A stretch of 64,000 nt of DNA from an uncultured Pelagibacteraceae bacterium (GCA_902582165.1 CACHQZ010000001.1:208659-272658); one strand, 5' to 3'. Counted from the stretch's first letter, positions 8,875-18,933 are shown. A program made the numbers and translations. Notes: generated from the letters alone by a model not told the origin.

Positions 8875-9687
8875 ATGGTTGAAATTTCGAAAAAATATAA
8901 AATTGGAAAAAGAAGATTTGGATTAGTTAATTGGTACGGAACATGGACTTTATATAAAAAAGAAGTTCTAAGATTCTTAATTGTGTGGATACAAACTATT
9001 TTTTCCCCACTAGTTTCATCTTTACTCTTTTTGCTTGTTTTATCTTTAGCTATTGGAGCAGATAGAGGCGATGTACTTGGAGTGCCTTTTATAACTTTTT
9101 TAGCGCCAGGGTTGATTTCTATGCAGGTAATTCAGCAATCTTTTTCACATTCCTCATCATCTTTTATGATTAAGAAAATTGATGGAACTATAGTTGATTT
9201 ATTATTTGCTCCCTTATCTGCTGGAGAAGTTACCATCTCAGTTTCACTTGCAGCTGTAACAAGAAGCGTCGTAATCGGAATAGTTTCGATTATTGTATTT
9301 CATTTAATAATTGATATTGAAATTAAAAATTATTTAACGCTTATAGCATTCACCTTACTTTCTTCTTTTATTTTAGGAAATATAGGAATAATTGCTGGAC
9401 TATGGGCCGAAAAATTCGATCATATGGCAACAGTCACTAATTTTGTAATAGTTCCATTATCTTTCTTATCAGGTACTTTTTATTCAATTGAGAGACTCCC
9501 TGACTTTTTGCAAGCAGTAAGTAAAGTAAATCCGTTTTTTTATATGATTGATGGTTTTAGATATAGTTTTATTGGTACTTCAGATGGTTCAATTTCTATT
9601 GGTTTAGTGTATTTAACTGTCTTGAGCTTTGTTAGCTGGCTTGTTTGTTATTTATTGTATAAAAAAGGCTATAAAATAAAATCATGA
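8875..9687 (+). CDS. ABC-2 type transporter permease
   Basis: A 270-residue inner-membrane protein with about six hydrophobic helices. It resembles the YadH/NodJ type of ABC-2 permeases, with an N-terminal cytoplasmic segment (WTLYKKEVLRF) and the family-typical APGLI and FLSGTFY segments. Such permeases export polysaccharides, lipids or drugs together with a separate ATPase. No ATPase gene adjoins it here, so its partner is elsewhere and the substrate cannot be named. It overlaps the argD start by four bases (ATGA), which puts a transporter permease into an arginine operon. Confidence 0.85.
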   Translation: MVEISKKYKIGKRRFGLVNWYGTWTLYKKEVLRFLIVWIQTIFSPLVSSLLFLLVLSLAIGADRGDVLGVPFITFLAPGLISMQVIQQSFSHSSSSFMIKKIDGTIVDLLFAPLSAGEVTISVSLAAVTRSVVIGIVSIIVFHLIIDIEIKNYLTLIAFTLLSSFILGNIGIIAGLWAEKFDHMATVTNFVIVPLSFLSGTFYSIERLPDFLQAVSKVNPFFYMIDGFRYSFIGTSDGSISIGLVYLTVLSFVSWLVCYLLYKKGYKIKS

Positions 9688-10847
9688 GTAAAATTTTAAA
9701 TACTTATAACAGAAAGAAAATCTCTTTTTCTAAGGGAAAAGGAAGTTTCTTATATACAACGAATGGAAAAAAATATTTAGATTTTGTCCAAGGAATCGCT
9801 GTAAATTGCCTTGGTCATGCTAATGACTACTTAATTAGGTCTATTAATAAACAATCTAAAAAATTATGGCATGTTTCAAACGTTTTCACTATTCCTGAGC
9901 AAGAGAGATTAGCAAAAAGATTAGCCCAAAAAACATTTGCTGATTACGTAACTTTTCAAAATTCTGGTGCCGAAGCGACAGAAGCAGCTATTAAATTTGC
10001 TAGAAGATATTTTTATTCAAAGGGTCAACCAAGAAAAAACAGAGTTCTTTGTATAAATAATAGTTTCCATGGAAGAACTATCGCAGCTATTTTTGCCAGT
10101 AACAGTAAAAAAGCAATTGAAGGCTTTAAACCTAAAGTAGATGGTTTTGATCACTTTAACTTCGGTGATCACAAAGGCTTAGAAAAAGCTATAACGAGTA
10201 GAACTGCTGCTATTATGGTTGAGACAATCATGGGAGAAGGTGGCATTAAAGTTATCCCTGATTTTTGCCTTAAAGGCTTAAGAAAACTATGTAATAAGAA
10301 AAAAATTTTATTAATTCTTGATGAAGTACAATGCGGCATTGGAAGAAGTGGTAAATTTTTTGCTTTTGAATATGCAAAAATCAAACCTGATATCGTTCCA
10401 ATAGCTAAAGGGATTGGTGGAGGTTTTCCAATAGGTGCAGTTTTAGTTAATAAAAAAGTAGCTTCAGGCATGAAGCCAGGAACACACGGTTCAACGTTCG
10501 GAGGAAACCCTTTAGCAATGAGTGCTGGCAATGCAGTCATGGATGTAATGTTTAAAAAAGGCTTCTTAAACAATGTTAGCAAAAATGGAAAATATTTTAT
10601 AAATCAACTTGATAAAATTAAAAATAAGTATCCTAAAGTTATTAAAGAAGTAAGAGGTAAAGGACTGCTCATTGGACTTTGTCTTCATGTAAATCAAGCT
10701 AAATTTATTCAAAAACTTTTAGATAATAATTTGTTGACAGTAAGAGCAGCTGAAAATGTTGTCAGACTTTTGCCTCCTTTAAATGTAACAAAGAACGAAA
10801 TAAACTTAGGTTTAAAAATAATAGAGAAAGTTTGCAAAAAATTTTAA
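9684..10847 (+). CDS. argD: Acetylornithine aminotransferase
   Basis: Class III PLP aminotransferase that converts N-acetylglutamate semialdehyde to N-acetylornithine in arginine synthesis; many also serve lysine synthesis. The 387-residue protein shows NSGAEATEAAIKFAR, the LILDEVQCGIGRSG cofactor aspartate region and the PLP lysine in IAKGIGGGFPIGA. The stop directly abuts the argF ATG. The argD-argF pair is common in alphaproteobacteria and fixes the call over other class III aminotransferases. Confidence 0.94.
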   Translation: MSKILNTYNRKKISFSKGKGSFLYTTNGKKYLDFVQGIAVNCLGHANDYLIRSINKQSKKLWHVSNVFTIPEQERLAKRLAQKTFADYVTFQNSGAEATEAAIKFARRYFYSKGQPRKNRVLCINNSFHGRTIAAIFASNSKKAIEGFKPKVDGFDHFNFGDHKGLEKAITSRTAAIMVETIMGEGGIKVIPDFCLKGLRKLCNKKKILLILDEVQCGIGRSGKFFAFEYAKIKPDIVPIAKGIGGGFPIGAVLVNKKVASGMKPGTHGSTFGGNPLAMSAGNAVMDVMFKKGFLNNVSKNGKYFINQLDKIKNKYPKVIKEVRGKGLLIGLCLHVNQAKFIQKLLDNNLLTVRAAENVVRLLPPLNVTKNEINLGLKIIEKVCKKF

Positions 10848-11774
10848 ATGAAAAACTTTATAAATATCTCTGACTGTTCTTCAGTAGAGCTTAGAGCGAT
10901 TATTGAAGAAGCAAAGAAGAGAAAACAAAATAGATCTGGATTGAATAAATCTGCACCTGATGAAGATAAGCCCTTTGAAGGTAAGTCGATGGCTATGATT
11001 TTTGAGAAACCCTCAACAAGAACAAGAATGTCATTTGACATCGCTGTTAAACAATTAGGCGGATCTTCAATTACTTTGAATCCAGATGGCATACATTACG
11101 GCAAGGGAGAGGAAACTTTAAAAGATACAGCTAAAGTTCTATCGGAGTATGTCGATATTGTTATGTTGAGAACTTCATCTCACAAAAATTTAGAGGAGTT
11201 CGGAAAGCATTTAGATGTTCCTATAATTAATGGCCTTTCAGATTTGAGCCATCCATGTCAAATTATGTCTGATATTCTTACTTTCGAAGAAAGCAATGGT
11301 TCTATCGAGGGTAAAACTGTTGCATGGATTGGAGATGGTAATAATAATATGTCAAATTCCTTGATAGAAGCTGCTGGAAAATTTAATTTTAAACTTAATA
11401 TTGGTTGTCCAAAAAAATATTCTCCAAATAAGAGTATATTGAAGCTAGCGAAAAAGGAGAAAGTAAAATTAACAATTACTTCAAAACCTTTAGAAGCGGT
11501 TAGAGGCGCTGATTGTATAATGACTGACAAATGGGTTTCAATGAATGATAAAGTAAATAAAGTTTCTAAAAAGAAAACTTTAAAACCTTACCAGGTTAAT
11601 AAGAAATTAATGAGCAAAGCTAATTCAGATGCTGTGTTTATGCACTGCCTTCCAGTAGGAAGAGGAGAAGAGGTTACAAATGAAGTAATAGATGGAAACC
11701 AATCAGTAGTTTGGAGACAAGCACTAAATAGAGTGCATGCTCAAAAAAGTATTATTAAGTGGTGTCTGGACTAA
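10848..11774 (+). CDS. argF: Ornithine carbamoyltransferase
   Basis: Cytoplasmic enzyme that makes citrulline from ornithine and carbamoyl phosphate. The 308-residue protein has the carbamoyl-phosphate loop STRTR at residues 56-60, the LSDLSHPCQ motif and the ornithine-binding FMHCLPVGRGEEV near the C-terminus. It starts immediately after argD and converges with cycM, overlapping it by four bases. No separate terminator is visible between the convergent genes. Confidence 0.96.
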   Translation: MKNFINISDCSSVELRAIIEEAKKRKQNRSGLNKSAPDEDKPFEGKSMAMIFEKPSTRTRMSFDIAVKQLGGSSITLNPDGIHYGKGEETLKDTAKVLSEYVDIVMLRTSSHKNLEEFGKHLDVPIINGLSDLSHPCQIMSDILTFEESNGSIEGKTVAWIGDGNNNMSNSLIEAAGKFNFKLNIGCPKKYSPNKSILKLAKKEKVKLTITSKPLEAVRGADCIMTDKWVSMNDKVNKVSKKKTLKPYQVNKKLMSKANSDAVFMHCLPVGRGEEVTNEVIDGNQSVVWRQALNRVHAQKSIIKWCLD

Positions 11775-12316
11775 GGTAAAGGTTTTGGATTATCACCTTT
11801 AGAGTTCATATATAAAATAACTGATGCTCTGTCTTTTTCTTTTCTAAGTCCAGCAAAAGCCATTTTAGTTCCTTTAATATATGCTTGCGGCTTAATTAAG
11901 TAACTATTCATTTCTTCAAAAGACCATTCTTTCGCATAAGCAACCATTGCTTTAGAATATTTATAATCACTAACTGAACCGGCTGTTCTTCCAATCACAT
12001 TCCATAAATTTGGACCTATCATGTTTTTTCCACCAGCTGCAATCATGTGACAAGCACTACATTTTTTAAATACTTTTTCTCCGTGCGCTAAGTCTCCCAT
12101 AGCCAATAAAGCTTTTATGTCTACTACTTCTGGAACCTTTTCTGAAGACTCAGTCGTGCTGCTAGTTGAGGCAACTTCTAATCCTTCAACTTTATAGGCC
12201 GTTTGCTCAGGTTTCTCTACGTGGAATAATATGTCTGTGAATTTTCCAATACCAATAACAATTAGGGCCGTTAGAAGGACTGCGGCTATTATTTTATTTA
12301 TTTCAAAACTATCCAT
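11771..12316 (-). CDS. cycM: Membrane-anchored cytochrome c (CycM-like)
   Basis: A class I c-type cytochrome of 181 residues. An N-terminal hydrophobic helix near residues 9-25 looks like an uncleaved anchor. It is followed by a linker rich in T, S and E and then a heme domain with CSACH at 86-90 and the probable axial methionine M152 in GTKMAFAG. This layout matches alphaproteobacterial CycM, which carries electrons from the bc1 complex to cytochrome c oxidase. The caa3-type oxidase genes are in the same window at 48-53 kb. The gene diverges from kdsB. Confidence 0.9.
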   Translation of the reverse strand: MDSFEINKIIAAVLLTALIVIGIGKFTDILFHVEKPEQTAYKVEGLEVASTSSTTESSEKVPEVVDIKALLAMGDLAHGEKVFKKCSACHMIAAGGKNMIGPNLWNVIGRTAGSVSDYKYSKAMVAYAKEWSFEEMNSYLIKPQAYIKGTKMAFAGLRKEKDRASVILYMNSKGDNPKPLP

Positions 12317-12387
12317 AATTTTGGTAAGTAGATATCAGACATATAACACGAGTTTTAAAAAAAAAACTTAAAATTACCAAATTTTTT

Positions 12388-12404
12388 TGCGTCTCTAGGA
12401 CGCA
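12388..12404 (+). promoter_or_regulatory. Hairpin in the kdsB leader
   Basis: TGCGTC (12388-12393) and GACGCA (12399-12404) form a perfect 6-bp stem with a TCTAG loop, ending five bases before the kdsB ATG. No Shine-Dalgarno sequence is seen between the stem and the start. The stem could affect translation initiation or mRNA stability. This is inference from the sequence alone. Confidence 0.35.
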
Positions 12405-12409
12405 TAATT

Positions 12410-13147
12410 ATGAATAAAACTGCAATAATAATACCCTCAAGATTGGATGCTATACGATTGCCCAATAAACCCCTTAAACTTATAAACAACAAAGAGATGA
12501 TTCTCCATGTTTATGAAGCAGCCATGAAGTCAAATGCTGGGGAAGTTTATGTAGCAACACCTGATAAAAAAATAATTGATACGGTAAAAAAAATTGGAGG
12601 AAATGCAATTTTAACAGCAGAAAATCATCAGACTGGAACTGATAGGGTGTTTGAGGTCTTTAAAAAAAATTTAAATGCTAATCCTAATATAATTGTAAAT
12701 TTGCAAGGTGATATGCCTAATATCTCACCAGAGACTATTAACAATTTAGTCGATTATATGAATAAAGGTCATTGTGAAATAGGAACTTTAGCAAGTAAAT
12801 TAAGTTCAAACGAGGAACTAGATGACGAAAATGTTGTTAAGGTCCTAGTAAAAGAAAAGTTAAAAACGAGTATGTTCGTTAAAGCCTTAGATTTTGTTAG
12901 ACTCAAAAATACACAAGAACTTGAAGCTTACCATCATATTGGAATTTATGCCTTTACTAATAAAGCTTTATCGCGTTATGTAGGTCTTAAAAGATCAAAA
13001 CTTGAACTTGAGAGAAAATTAGAACAACTAAGGGCTATGGAAAATGGAATGTCTATACACGTTGGTTATGTGGACTCATCACCTTTAAGTGTAGACACTG
13101 AACAAGATTTGGAAGAAATTCAAAAGATAATGAAAACAAATGAGTAA
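12410..13147 (+). CDS. kdsB: 3-deoxy-manno-octulosonate cytidylyltransferase
   Basis: Activates KDO as CMP-KDO for lipopolysaccharide core synthesis. The 245-residue protein opens with IIPSRLDAIRLPNKPL, the nucleotide-binding motif of KdsB, and contains NLQGDMPNISP and HHIGIYAFTNKAL, both diagnostic. It overlaps pheA by eight bases, an arrangement also seen in other alphaproteobacteria. Its product feeds WaaA, which is encoded about 27 kb away at 39954-41237. Confidence 0.96.
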   Translation: MNKTAIIIPSRLDAIRLPNKPLKLINNKEMILHVYEAAMKSNAGEVYVATPDKKIIDTVKKIGGNAILTAENHQTGTDRVFEVFKKNLNANPNIIVNLQGDMPNISPETINNLVDYMNKGHCEIGTLASKLSSNEELDDENVVKVLVKEKLKTSMFVKALDFVRLKNTQELEAYHHIGIYAFTNKALSRYVGLKRSKLELERKLEQLRAMENGMSIHVGYVDSSPLSVDTEQDLEEIQKIMKTNE

Positions 13148-13982
13148 AAAGAAAATTGCTATACAGGGTGAGCTTGGAGCTTACTCACACATTGCTGCGG
13201 AAAATCTTTACAAGGACTCTGAAATTAAAACTTGCACTACTTTTGAGGAAACCTTTAAACAAGCCTACATCGATGCAAGTTACAAAATAGTGATACCAAT
13301 TGAAAACTCTCTGGCAGGTAGAGTTGCCGACATTCACTACCTACTTCCAAAATATAAATTACAAATTCATGGAGAACATTTTCAAGCAGTTGAACACAAC
13401 TTATTATGTAAACCAGATGCAACTATAAGTGATATAAAATTTGTTAGAAGCCATGCGCAGGCGATTGGACAATGTCAAAATTTAATAACTAAAAAAAAAT
13501 TTAAACCTATAATTTCAGCAGATACTGCTGGATCGGCTAAAGATTTAGCAGAGGGTAAAGATAAAACGATTGCTGCAATAGCATCCGAACTTTCTGCCAA
13601 AATTTATAATTTGAAAATTCTAGAGAAAAATATTGAGGATGAAAAAGGAAATGTTACTCGTTTTTTAATAATGGGTAAAAATATTGAACAGCCTGAATTT
13701 AAGAAAGAAAAAAAATTTATTACGAGTTGTATATTTAGAGTAAAAAGCGAACCTTCAGCGCTTTACAAATGTCTTGGTGGTTTCGCGACTAATCAAGTTA
13801 ATTTAACTAAGTTAGAAAGTTTTTCTGTTAAGAACACTTTTGATCAAGCAAACTTTTATCTTGATCTTGAAGGCCATTTGGAACAACCTGGCGTAAAAAA
13901 GGCTCTTGAAGAACTAGGTTTTCATACTGAAACTTTAGATATTTTGGGAGTTTACGAGGCTTCGCCATTTAGGCAAAAATAG
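13140..13982 (+). CDS. pheA: Prephenate dehydratase
   Basis: Converts prephenate to phenylpyruvate in phenylalanine synthesis. This 280-residue monofunctional form lacks the chorismate mutase domain of enteric PheA. The catalytic domain runs from GELGAYSHIAA to residue 180 or so and includes IPIENSLAGRV and the SADTAGSAKDLA block. A C-terminal ACT domain carries the regulatory motif SEPSALYKCLGGFA and the segment LTKLESF. It is translated in overlap with kdsB and is followed by the SRP RNA gene. Confidence 0.95.
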   Translation: MSKKKIAIQGELGAYSHIAAENLYKDSEIKTCTTFEETFKQAYIDASYKIVIPIENSLAGRVADIHYLLPKYKLQIHGEHFQAVEHNLLCKPDATISDIKFVRSHAQAIGQCQNLITKKKFKPIISADTAGSAKDLAEGKDKTIAAIASELSAKIYNLKILEKNIEDEKGNVTRFLIMGKNIEQPEFKKEKKFITSCIFRVKSEPSALYKCLGGFATNQVNLTKLESFSVKNTFDQANFYLDLEGHLEQPGVKKALEELGFHTETLDILGVYEASPFRQK

Positions 13983-14004
13983 TCCACAAAACTAGATTCT
14001 ACTC

Positions 14005-14034
14005 TTGTAGTAATCAAAACGATCTTGATATACT
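14005..14034 (+). promoter_or_regulatory. Promoter of the SRP RNA gene
   Basis: A -35 element TTGTAG (14005-14010) and a -10 element TATACT (14029-14034) are separated by 18 bases. The expected transcription start, about seven bases after the -10, falls on base 14041, exactly the first base of the folded SRP RNA. That agreement makes this one of the better-supported promoters in the window. Confidence 0.65.
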
Positions 14035-14040
14035 CATATT

Positions 14041-14130
14041 GAGGTTGGCATCAGGTGGATGTTTCATCAACCCGGTCAGGTCTGAAAAGAAGCAGCCGTA
14101 GTGAAAATTATTCAGGTTGTTGCCTGCCTC
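14041..14130 (+). ncRNA. ffs: Signal recognition particle RNA, small bacterial (4.5S) type
   Basis: The RNA partner of Ffh in targeting membrane proteins. About 90 nt long, it closes with GAGG...CCTC end pairing (GAGGTTGGCA with TGCCTGCCTC). It contains the nearly invariant domain IV: GGTCAGG on one side and AGCAGCC on the other of a stem capped by a GAAA tetraloop, where many bacteria have GGAA. The location just upstream of dnaX is the usual alphaproteobacterial one. The ends are set from the base pairing and are good to a few bases. Confidence 0.92.
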
Positions 14131-14141
14131 TTTAAAAAAAT

Positions 14142-15806
14142 ATGAATAAAATTTTAGCACTTAAGTACAGACCTCAAGAATTTAAAGATTTAATTGGTCA
14201 AGAGGTAATGTCTGAAACTATTACTAATGCAATTAAACTTGGCAAAACTCCGAATGCATATTTATTGACTGGAATACGTGGTGTAGGGAAAACTACTACA
14301 GCAAGATTAATCGCCAAAGCATTAAATTGCACAAAAAATTTTTCTGAGGGTGAAAAGTGTAAATCAGATGAAAATTGCCATTGCAAAGAGATTGTAAACT
14401 CAAATCATATTGATATTTTAGAAATGGATGCTGCCTCTAAAACAGGTATTGATGACATAAGAGAGCTGATTGAAAATTCAAAATATAGCCCTACTAGCGC
14501 AAAGTTTAAAATATTTATAATTGATGAAGTGCATATGTTATCAAAACAAGCTTTTAATGGTTTATTGAAAACTTTAGAAGAGCCACCTCCAAGTTTAAAA
14601 TTTATATTAGCAACTACTGAAGTAAGAAAAATACCTGTAACTATTTTATCTAGATGTCAAAGATTTGACCTCAAGAGAGTCTCAATTGATAATTTGTGCA
14701 CACATTTAAAAAATATTTGTAATAAAGAGAATGGAAATATATCTGATGATGCAATTAAATTAATTGCAAGAGCATCTGAAGGTTCGGTAAGAGACTCAAT
14801 ATCGCTTTTGGATAGAGCTCTAATTTCTCAATCAATAAAAAAGGATAAATTGATTAATGAAAAGGATGTAAGAGAAATGCTTGGATTAGCAGACAAAAGT
14901 AAAGTGATTTTTCTTTTCAAAGAAGTTTTGAGTGGTAAAGACACAGAGGCGCTGGAATGTTTAAATAGTTTAATCGAAGATGGCTTAGACGCTAAAAATT
15001 TTCTTAATGATATTCTAGAAATATTATATCTTTTCAGTAGAAGAATAAGTTTAGGACCGATCTCGAAAGATCTCTCTATTTCGGAGTCCGATATGAAGAT
15101 GATCGATACTTTTGCAAAGAATATTGATATGCAGGATATAGGTTTATTCTGGCAGTTAACCATTAAAACTATTAACGATTTAAAAGTAGTTGGAAATGAA
15201 AATCTAACTCTTGAAATGTTTGTGACGCAGCTAGTTCATCTAAAAAATATTGAAAAAAATAATCAGCCAATAGACAAAAGGCTAACTAATATAGACAATC
15301 AAGAAAGTTTAAATGATAGTAAAATTATTGAAAAAACCTCAGAATCCAAAATACCAAACGGAGTAAAAAATCAGCTCAAAAATACAAATCAAATTAAGAC
15401 AAATCCAGCTGAACATTCAGAGAAACAAAATTATAAACCAAAGATCGAGATAAAAACTTTTCAGGATTTAATTGATCGAGCGAATAAAGAAAAAGAAATT
15501 GAACTAAGGTACGATTTAGAGAGAAATGTAAAGTTAGTAAAATTTGGTAAAGGAAAATTAGACATAAGTTTTAATGATAAATTAAATAAGAATTTTATTA
15601 AAAGTTTAACTGAAAAATTATTTACATGGACAGGTGAGAGGTGGATAATTTCATTGAGTAAAAATATGGAAGCTAAGAGTGTATTTGAGAAAAATGAAGA
15701 AAATAAAAACAAAAAAATTGACAATTATAAAAGCACTAATATAGCGAGAGAAATTGAGGCCAATTTTTCTGATGCAAAATTAATTGATCTTGAAGAAAAG
15801 AAATAA
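14142..15806 (+). CDS. dnaX: DNA polymerase III subunit gamma/tau
   Basis: Clamp-loader ATPase of the replicative polymerase. The 554-residue protein has Walker A GIRGVGKTT at residues 44-52, a cysteine-rich zinc module between about 64 and 81, IIDEVHMLS as the Walker B region and the SRC sensor motif in ILSRCQRF. A charged, low-complexity linker and a C-terminal tau-like domain follow. The gene lies 11 bases after the SRP RNA and its stop abuts ybaB, giving ffs-dnaX-ybaB-recR. Whether a shorter gamma form is made by frameshifting cannot be told from the sequence. Confidence 0.96.
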   Translation: MNKILALKYRPQEFKDLIGQEVMSETITNAIKLGKTPNAYLLTGIRGVGKTTTARLIAKALNCTKNFSEGEKCKSDENCHCKEIVNSNHIDILEMDAASKTGIDDIRELIENSKYSPTSAKFKIFIIDEVHMLSKQAFNGLLKTLEEPPPSLKFILATTEVRKIPVTILSRCQRFDLKRVSIDNLCTHLKNICNKENGNISDDAIKLIARASEGSVRDSISLLDRALISQSIKKDKLINEKDVREMLGLADKSKVIFLFKEVLSGKDTEALECLNSLIEDGLDAKNFLNDILEILYLFSRRISLGPISKDLSISESDMKMIDTFAKNIDMQDIGLFWQLTIKTINDLKVVGNENLTLEMFVTQLVHLKNIEKNNQPIDKRLTNIDNQESLNDSKIIEKTSESKIPNGVKNQLKNTNQIKTNPAEHSEKQNYKPKIEIKTFQDLIDRANKEKEIELRYDLERNVKLVKFGKGKLDISFNDKLNKNFIKSLTEKLFTWTGERWIISLSKNMEAKSVFEKNEENKNKKIDNYKSTNIAREIEANFSDAKLIDLEEKK

Positions 15807-16127
15807 ATGACTAATTTTTCAGACATGTTGACAAAAGCTAAGGCGATGCAAGAAAAAATGAAGGATGCACAAGAGCAAATTAAAAAAATTGAGGTTGAGG
15901 GTGTATCAGGTGGAGATCTTGTTAAAGTTTTATTGACAGGTGATTATGAGTTAAAATCTATTGAGATAAGCGAGCTAGCTAAGCAAGAAGATCAATCAGT
16001 TATTAATGATTTAATAATTGCAGCGTACAATAATGCTAAAGAGAAATTGAAAAAAAAATCAGCAGAGGAATTGTCCAAAGTTACAGGAGGATTAAATCTT
16101 CCGCTAGATTTTAAATTACCCTTTTAA
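15807..16127 (+). CDS. ybaB: Nucleoid-associated protein, YbaB/EbfC family
   Basis: A 106-residue DNA-binding protein of the YbaB/EbfC family, with the typical helical N-terminus (MLTKAKAMQEKMKDAQEQ), the central VEGVSGGDLVKV strand and the glycine-rich end TGGLNLP. Proteins of this family dimerise as tweezers on DNA. It sits between dnaX and recR in the conserved order, starting directly after the dnaX stop and overlapping the recR start by one base. Confidence 0.95.
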   Translation: MTNFSDMLTKAKAMQEKMKDAQEQIKKIEVEGVSGGDLVKVLLTGDYELKSIEISELAKQEDQSVINDLIIAAYNNAKEKLKKKSAEELSKVTGGLNLPLDFKLPF

Positions 16128-16732
16128 TGGATAATAATATTCCCGAAATTAATGAACTTATTAAACAGTTTTCTAAGTTACCAGGATTAGGACCTAAATC
16201 AGCCAAAAGAATTATTTTAAAATTGATTAATAATAAAGATACTATGGTCAAACCTTTAGCAAAATCTTTAGCTCAAGTTTATAAAAAAGTAGTGAGGTGT
16301 GTCGATTGTGGTAATTTAAAAATTATTGATAAATTTTGTATTTGCGCAACAGATAACTCCTTTGATAAAATATGTGTTGTAGAGAATTTAGCAGATATGT
16401 GGGTTATAGACTCTGCAAATATTTATAAAGGATATTTTCATATTTTAGGTGGTACCCTAAATTCAAATGAAAATTATGAGCAAAAAAATTTACTTATCGA
16501 TTCTTTAATTAAAAGAATTAAGAAAAATAATCTTAAAGAAGTAATTATTGCTACAAGCGCTACTGTTGAAGGACAAACCACTGCTCATTATATAGAAGAC
16601 ACAATAAAAAATGATAAGATCAAAATCACGAAATTAGCTCAAGGCTTGCCTGTCGGTGGAGAAATAGAGCAACTTGACGATGGAACATTATTATCTGCTT
16701 TTAAAAATCGAGTGCCTGTAACAAGCAGTTAA
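16127..16732 (+). CDS. recR: Recombination mediator RecR
   Basis: Acts with RecO (and RecF) to load RecA during repair of gaps. The 201-residue protein contains the helix-hairpin-helix [12 protein letters not shown] near residues 18-29, a four-cysteine zinc finger (CVDCGN...CIC), a Toprim domain with VVENLADMW, and the C-terminal [19 protein letters not shown]. Its 3' end overlaps the convergent glcB by four bases. All expected features are intact. Confidence 0.96.
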   Translation: MDNNIPEINELIKQFSKLPGLGPKSAKRIILKLINNKDTMVKPLAKSLAQVYKKVVRCVDCGNLKIIDKFCICATDNSFDKICVVENLADMWVIDSANIYKGYFHILGGTLNSNENYEQKNLLIDSLIKRIKKNNLKEVIIATSATVEGQTTAHYIEDTIKNDKIKITKLAQGLPVGGEIEQLDDGTLLSAFKNRVPVTSS

Positions 16733-18873
16733 TGAGAAACTTTTTTTTCTAATCTTTTTTTATGCAATAATGGCTCGGTATAACCAGAGGGTTGGACTCT
16801 TCCCTTAAAAATCAAGTCACAAGCAGTTTTGAAAGCAATTGAGTTTTCAAAATTTTCTGACATTTTTTTATAATTTGGGTCATTTTTGTTTTGTTCATCA
16901 ACGATTTTTGCCATTTTCTTCATTACTTTAGTTATTTGATCTTTGTTGCAAATTCCATGATGAAGCCAATTGGCAATATGTTGTGATGATATTCTCAAAG
17001 TTGCCCTGTCTTCCATAAGACCAACATTATTTATATCTGGAACTTTTGAACATCCAACGCCTTGATCAATCCATCTCACAACATAACCTAATATTCCTTG
17101 AGCATTATTTTCTAGCTCTCGATTAATATCTTCTGTTGCCCAATTAGGCCTATCTGCTTTTGGTATTTCCAGAATATCATCTACTTTTGCTGTTGCTCTA
17201 GACTTTAACTTACTTTGTTGATTAAACACATTAACTTTGTGATAATGCAGAGAGTGCAAAGTAGCAGCAGTTGGTGATGGTACCCAAGCACAATTCGCAC
17301 CAGACTTTGGATGACTTATTTTTTGATCCATCATATCTGACATTCTATCTGGCATTGCCCACATACCTTTTCCTATTTGAGCTTTTCCTGAAAACCCACA
17401 TCTAAGTCCTATATCTACGTTCCAGTCTTCATACGTATTCAACCACTTAGATTTTTTCATCTCTCCTTTAAAAATCATTGGACCAGATTCAAAGGAAGTG
17501 TGCATTTCGTCACCAGTTCTATCTAAGAAACCAGTATTAATAAAAACAATTCTATTTTTAACTTTCCTAATACATTCTTTTAAGTTTACCGTAGTTCTTC
17601 TCTCCTCATCCATTATACCCACTTTTATTGAATACTTTTTCATTCCAAGTGTCATCTCTACCTTCTCAAACAAAGTGTTTGTAAAAGCAACTTCTTCCGG
17701 TCCATGCATCTTAGGTTTAACAATGTACACTGAACCAGTCCTTGAATTATTTTTACTTTTTAAATCATGTAATGAGCATAAATTAGATACAAAAGCATCT
17801 AAGATACCTTCCGGTATTTCAGAACCATCTTTTAATTTTATTGCCGGGTTAGTCATTAAGTGCCCAACATTTCTATTTAAAAGTAATGCTCTTCCATGTA
17901 GAGAGATTTTTTTATCTTTTTTAGATATATAATTCCTATTCGGATTTAATTTTCTTGTAAAAGTTTTTCCATCTTTTTCTACTCTCGCTGTTAAATCCCC
18001 TTTCATTAGTCCAAGCCAATTTCTATAACACTTAACTTTATCCTCACTATCGACAGCAGCCACTGAGTCCTCATTATCTACTATCGTAGAAACAGCAGAC
18101 TCTACGATTATATCAGCGATTGAAGCTTTATCTAATTTGCCAACCATATGATTAGGGTCAATTATGATATCAATATGTAAATTATTATTTTTAATTAAAA
18201 TTGAGCTAGGACTTATTTTCTCTCCGTTATAGCCAATAAATTGATCATTATTCTTGAGCTTATCTGAACTTTTTTCATTTGAAAAAATTAATTCATCGTC
18301 TTCAATTAGAATTTTTGAGACCTCATCCCAACTTCCGTTAACTAAAGGGAAATTTTCATCTAAGAATTTCCTTACATAGTTTATTACTTTTTTTGCTCTA
18401 TCAATATTATGAGTTTTTCCAATTTCGCCTGGTATCACGTCAGTTCCATACAAAGCATTATATAAACTTCCCCATCTAGCATTAGCTGCGTTAAGTGAAT
18501 ATCTGGCATTATCAACTGGAACAACTAATTGCGGACCTGCGATTGAGGATATTTCTTCATCAATATCAGAAGTCTCAATGGAAAAATCTTCACCCTCGTC
18601 AATTAGATAATTTATAGATTTTAAAAATTTTATGTAAGCTGATTTATCAAATTCTTTACCTTTATTTGATAAATGCCAATCATCTATTTTTCCTTGAATA
18701 GCTTCTCTCTTCTTAATTAAAACTTTGTTAATTGGAGATAATTCATGAACCACATTTGAAAATTTACTCCAAAAATCATCAGGATCTATATTCGTTTCTG
18801 GTATAGCTTCATTATTAATAAATTTATACAAAGAAGAACTTATTTTTAAGCCATTTTTTTCAATTATACTCAT
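16729..18873 (-). CDS. glcB: Malate synthase G
   Basis: Condenses glyoxylate with acetyl-CoA to malate. The 714-residue length is that of the single-chain G isoform. Conserved blocks include [12 protein letters not shown], the [11 protein letters not shown] motif with the catalytic arginine, [15 protein letters not shown] and the acetyl-CoA region [16 protein letters not shown]. The start at 18873 is only 60 bases from the divergent accA start. In other SAR11 genomes glcB is reported to be preceded by a glycine riboswitch, but this gap is too short to hold one. Confidence 0.96.
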   Translation of the reverse strand: MSIIEKNGLKISSSLYKFINNEAIPETNIDPDDFWSKFSNVVHELSPINKVLIKKREAIQGKIDDWHLSNKGKEFDKSAYIKFLKSINYLIDEGEDFSIETSDIDEEISSIAGPQLVVPVDNARYSLNAANARWGSLYNALYGTDVIPGEIGKTHNIDRAKKVINYVRKFLDENFPLVNGSWDEVSKILIEDDELIFSNEKSSDKLKNNDQFIGYNGEKISPSSILIKNNNLHIDIIIDPNHMVGKLDKASIADIIVESAVSTIVDNEDSVAAVDSEDKVKCYRNWLGLMKGDLTARVEKDGKTFTRKLNPNRNYISKKDKKISLHGRALLLNRNVGHLMTNPAIKLKDGSEIPEGILDAFVSNLCSLHDLKSKNNSRTGSVYIVKPKMHGPEEVAFTNTLFEKVEMTLGMKKYSIKVGIMDEERRTTVNLKECIRKVKNRIVFINTGFLDRTGDEMHTSFESGPMIFKGEMKKSKWLNTYEDWNVDIGLRCGFSGKAQIGKGMWAMPDRMSDMMDQKISHPKSGANCAWVPSPTAATLHSLHYHKVNVFNQQSKLKSRATAKVDDILEIPKADRPNWATEDINRELENNAQGILGYVVRWIDQGVGCSKVPDINNVGLMEDRATLRISSQHIANWLHHGICNKDQITKVMKKMAKIVDEQNKNDPNYKKMSENFENSIAFKTACDLIFKGRVQPSGYTEPLLHKKRLEKKVSH

Positions 18874-18897
18874 AGCTCTGACCTTTACATTATTTTA

Positions 18898-18927
18898 TGA
18901 TATAATAATACTAGCATTATTGTATCA
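18898..18927. promoter_or_regulatory. Palindrome over the divergent glcB/accA promoters
   Basis: TGATATAATAAT (18898-18909) and ATTATTGTATCA (18916-18927) form a 12-bp inverted repeat with one G-T mismatch around ACTAGC. It carries a plus-strand -10 (TATAAT, 18901-18906) facing accA and a minus-strand -10 (TACAAT, 18925-18920) facing glcB. The arrangement fits either a shared operator or simply back-to-back AT-rich promoters. Confidence 0.5.
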
Positions 18928-18933
18928 ATTTAT

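Noticed and set aside
14142..15806. Programmed frameshift in dnaX giving the gamma subunit
   Set aside because: A-rich runs are everywhere in this genome and I could not identify a convincing slippery site with a following structure.
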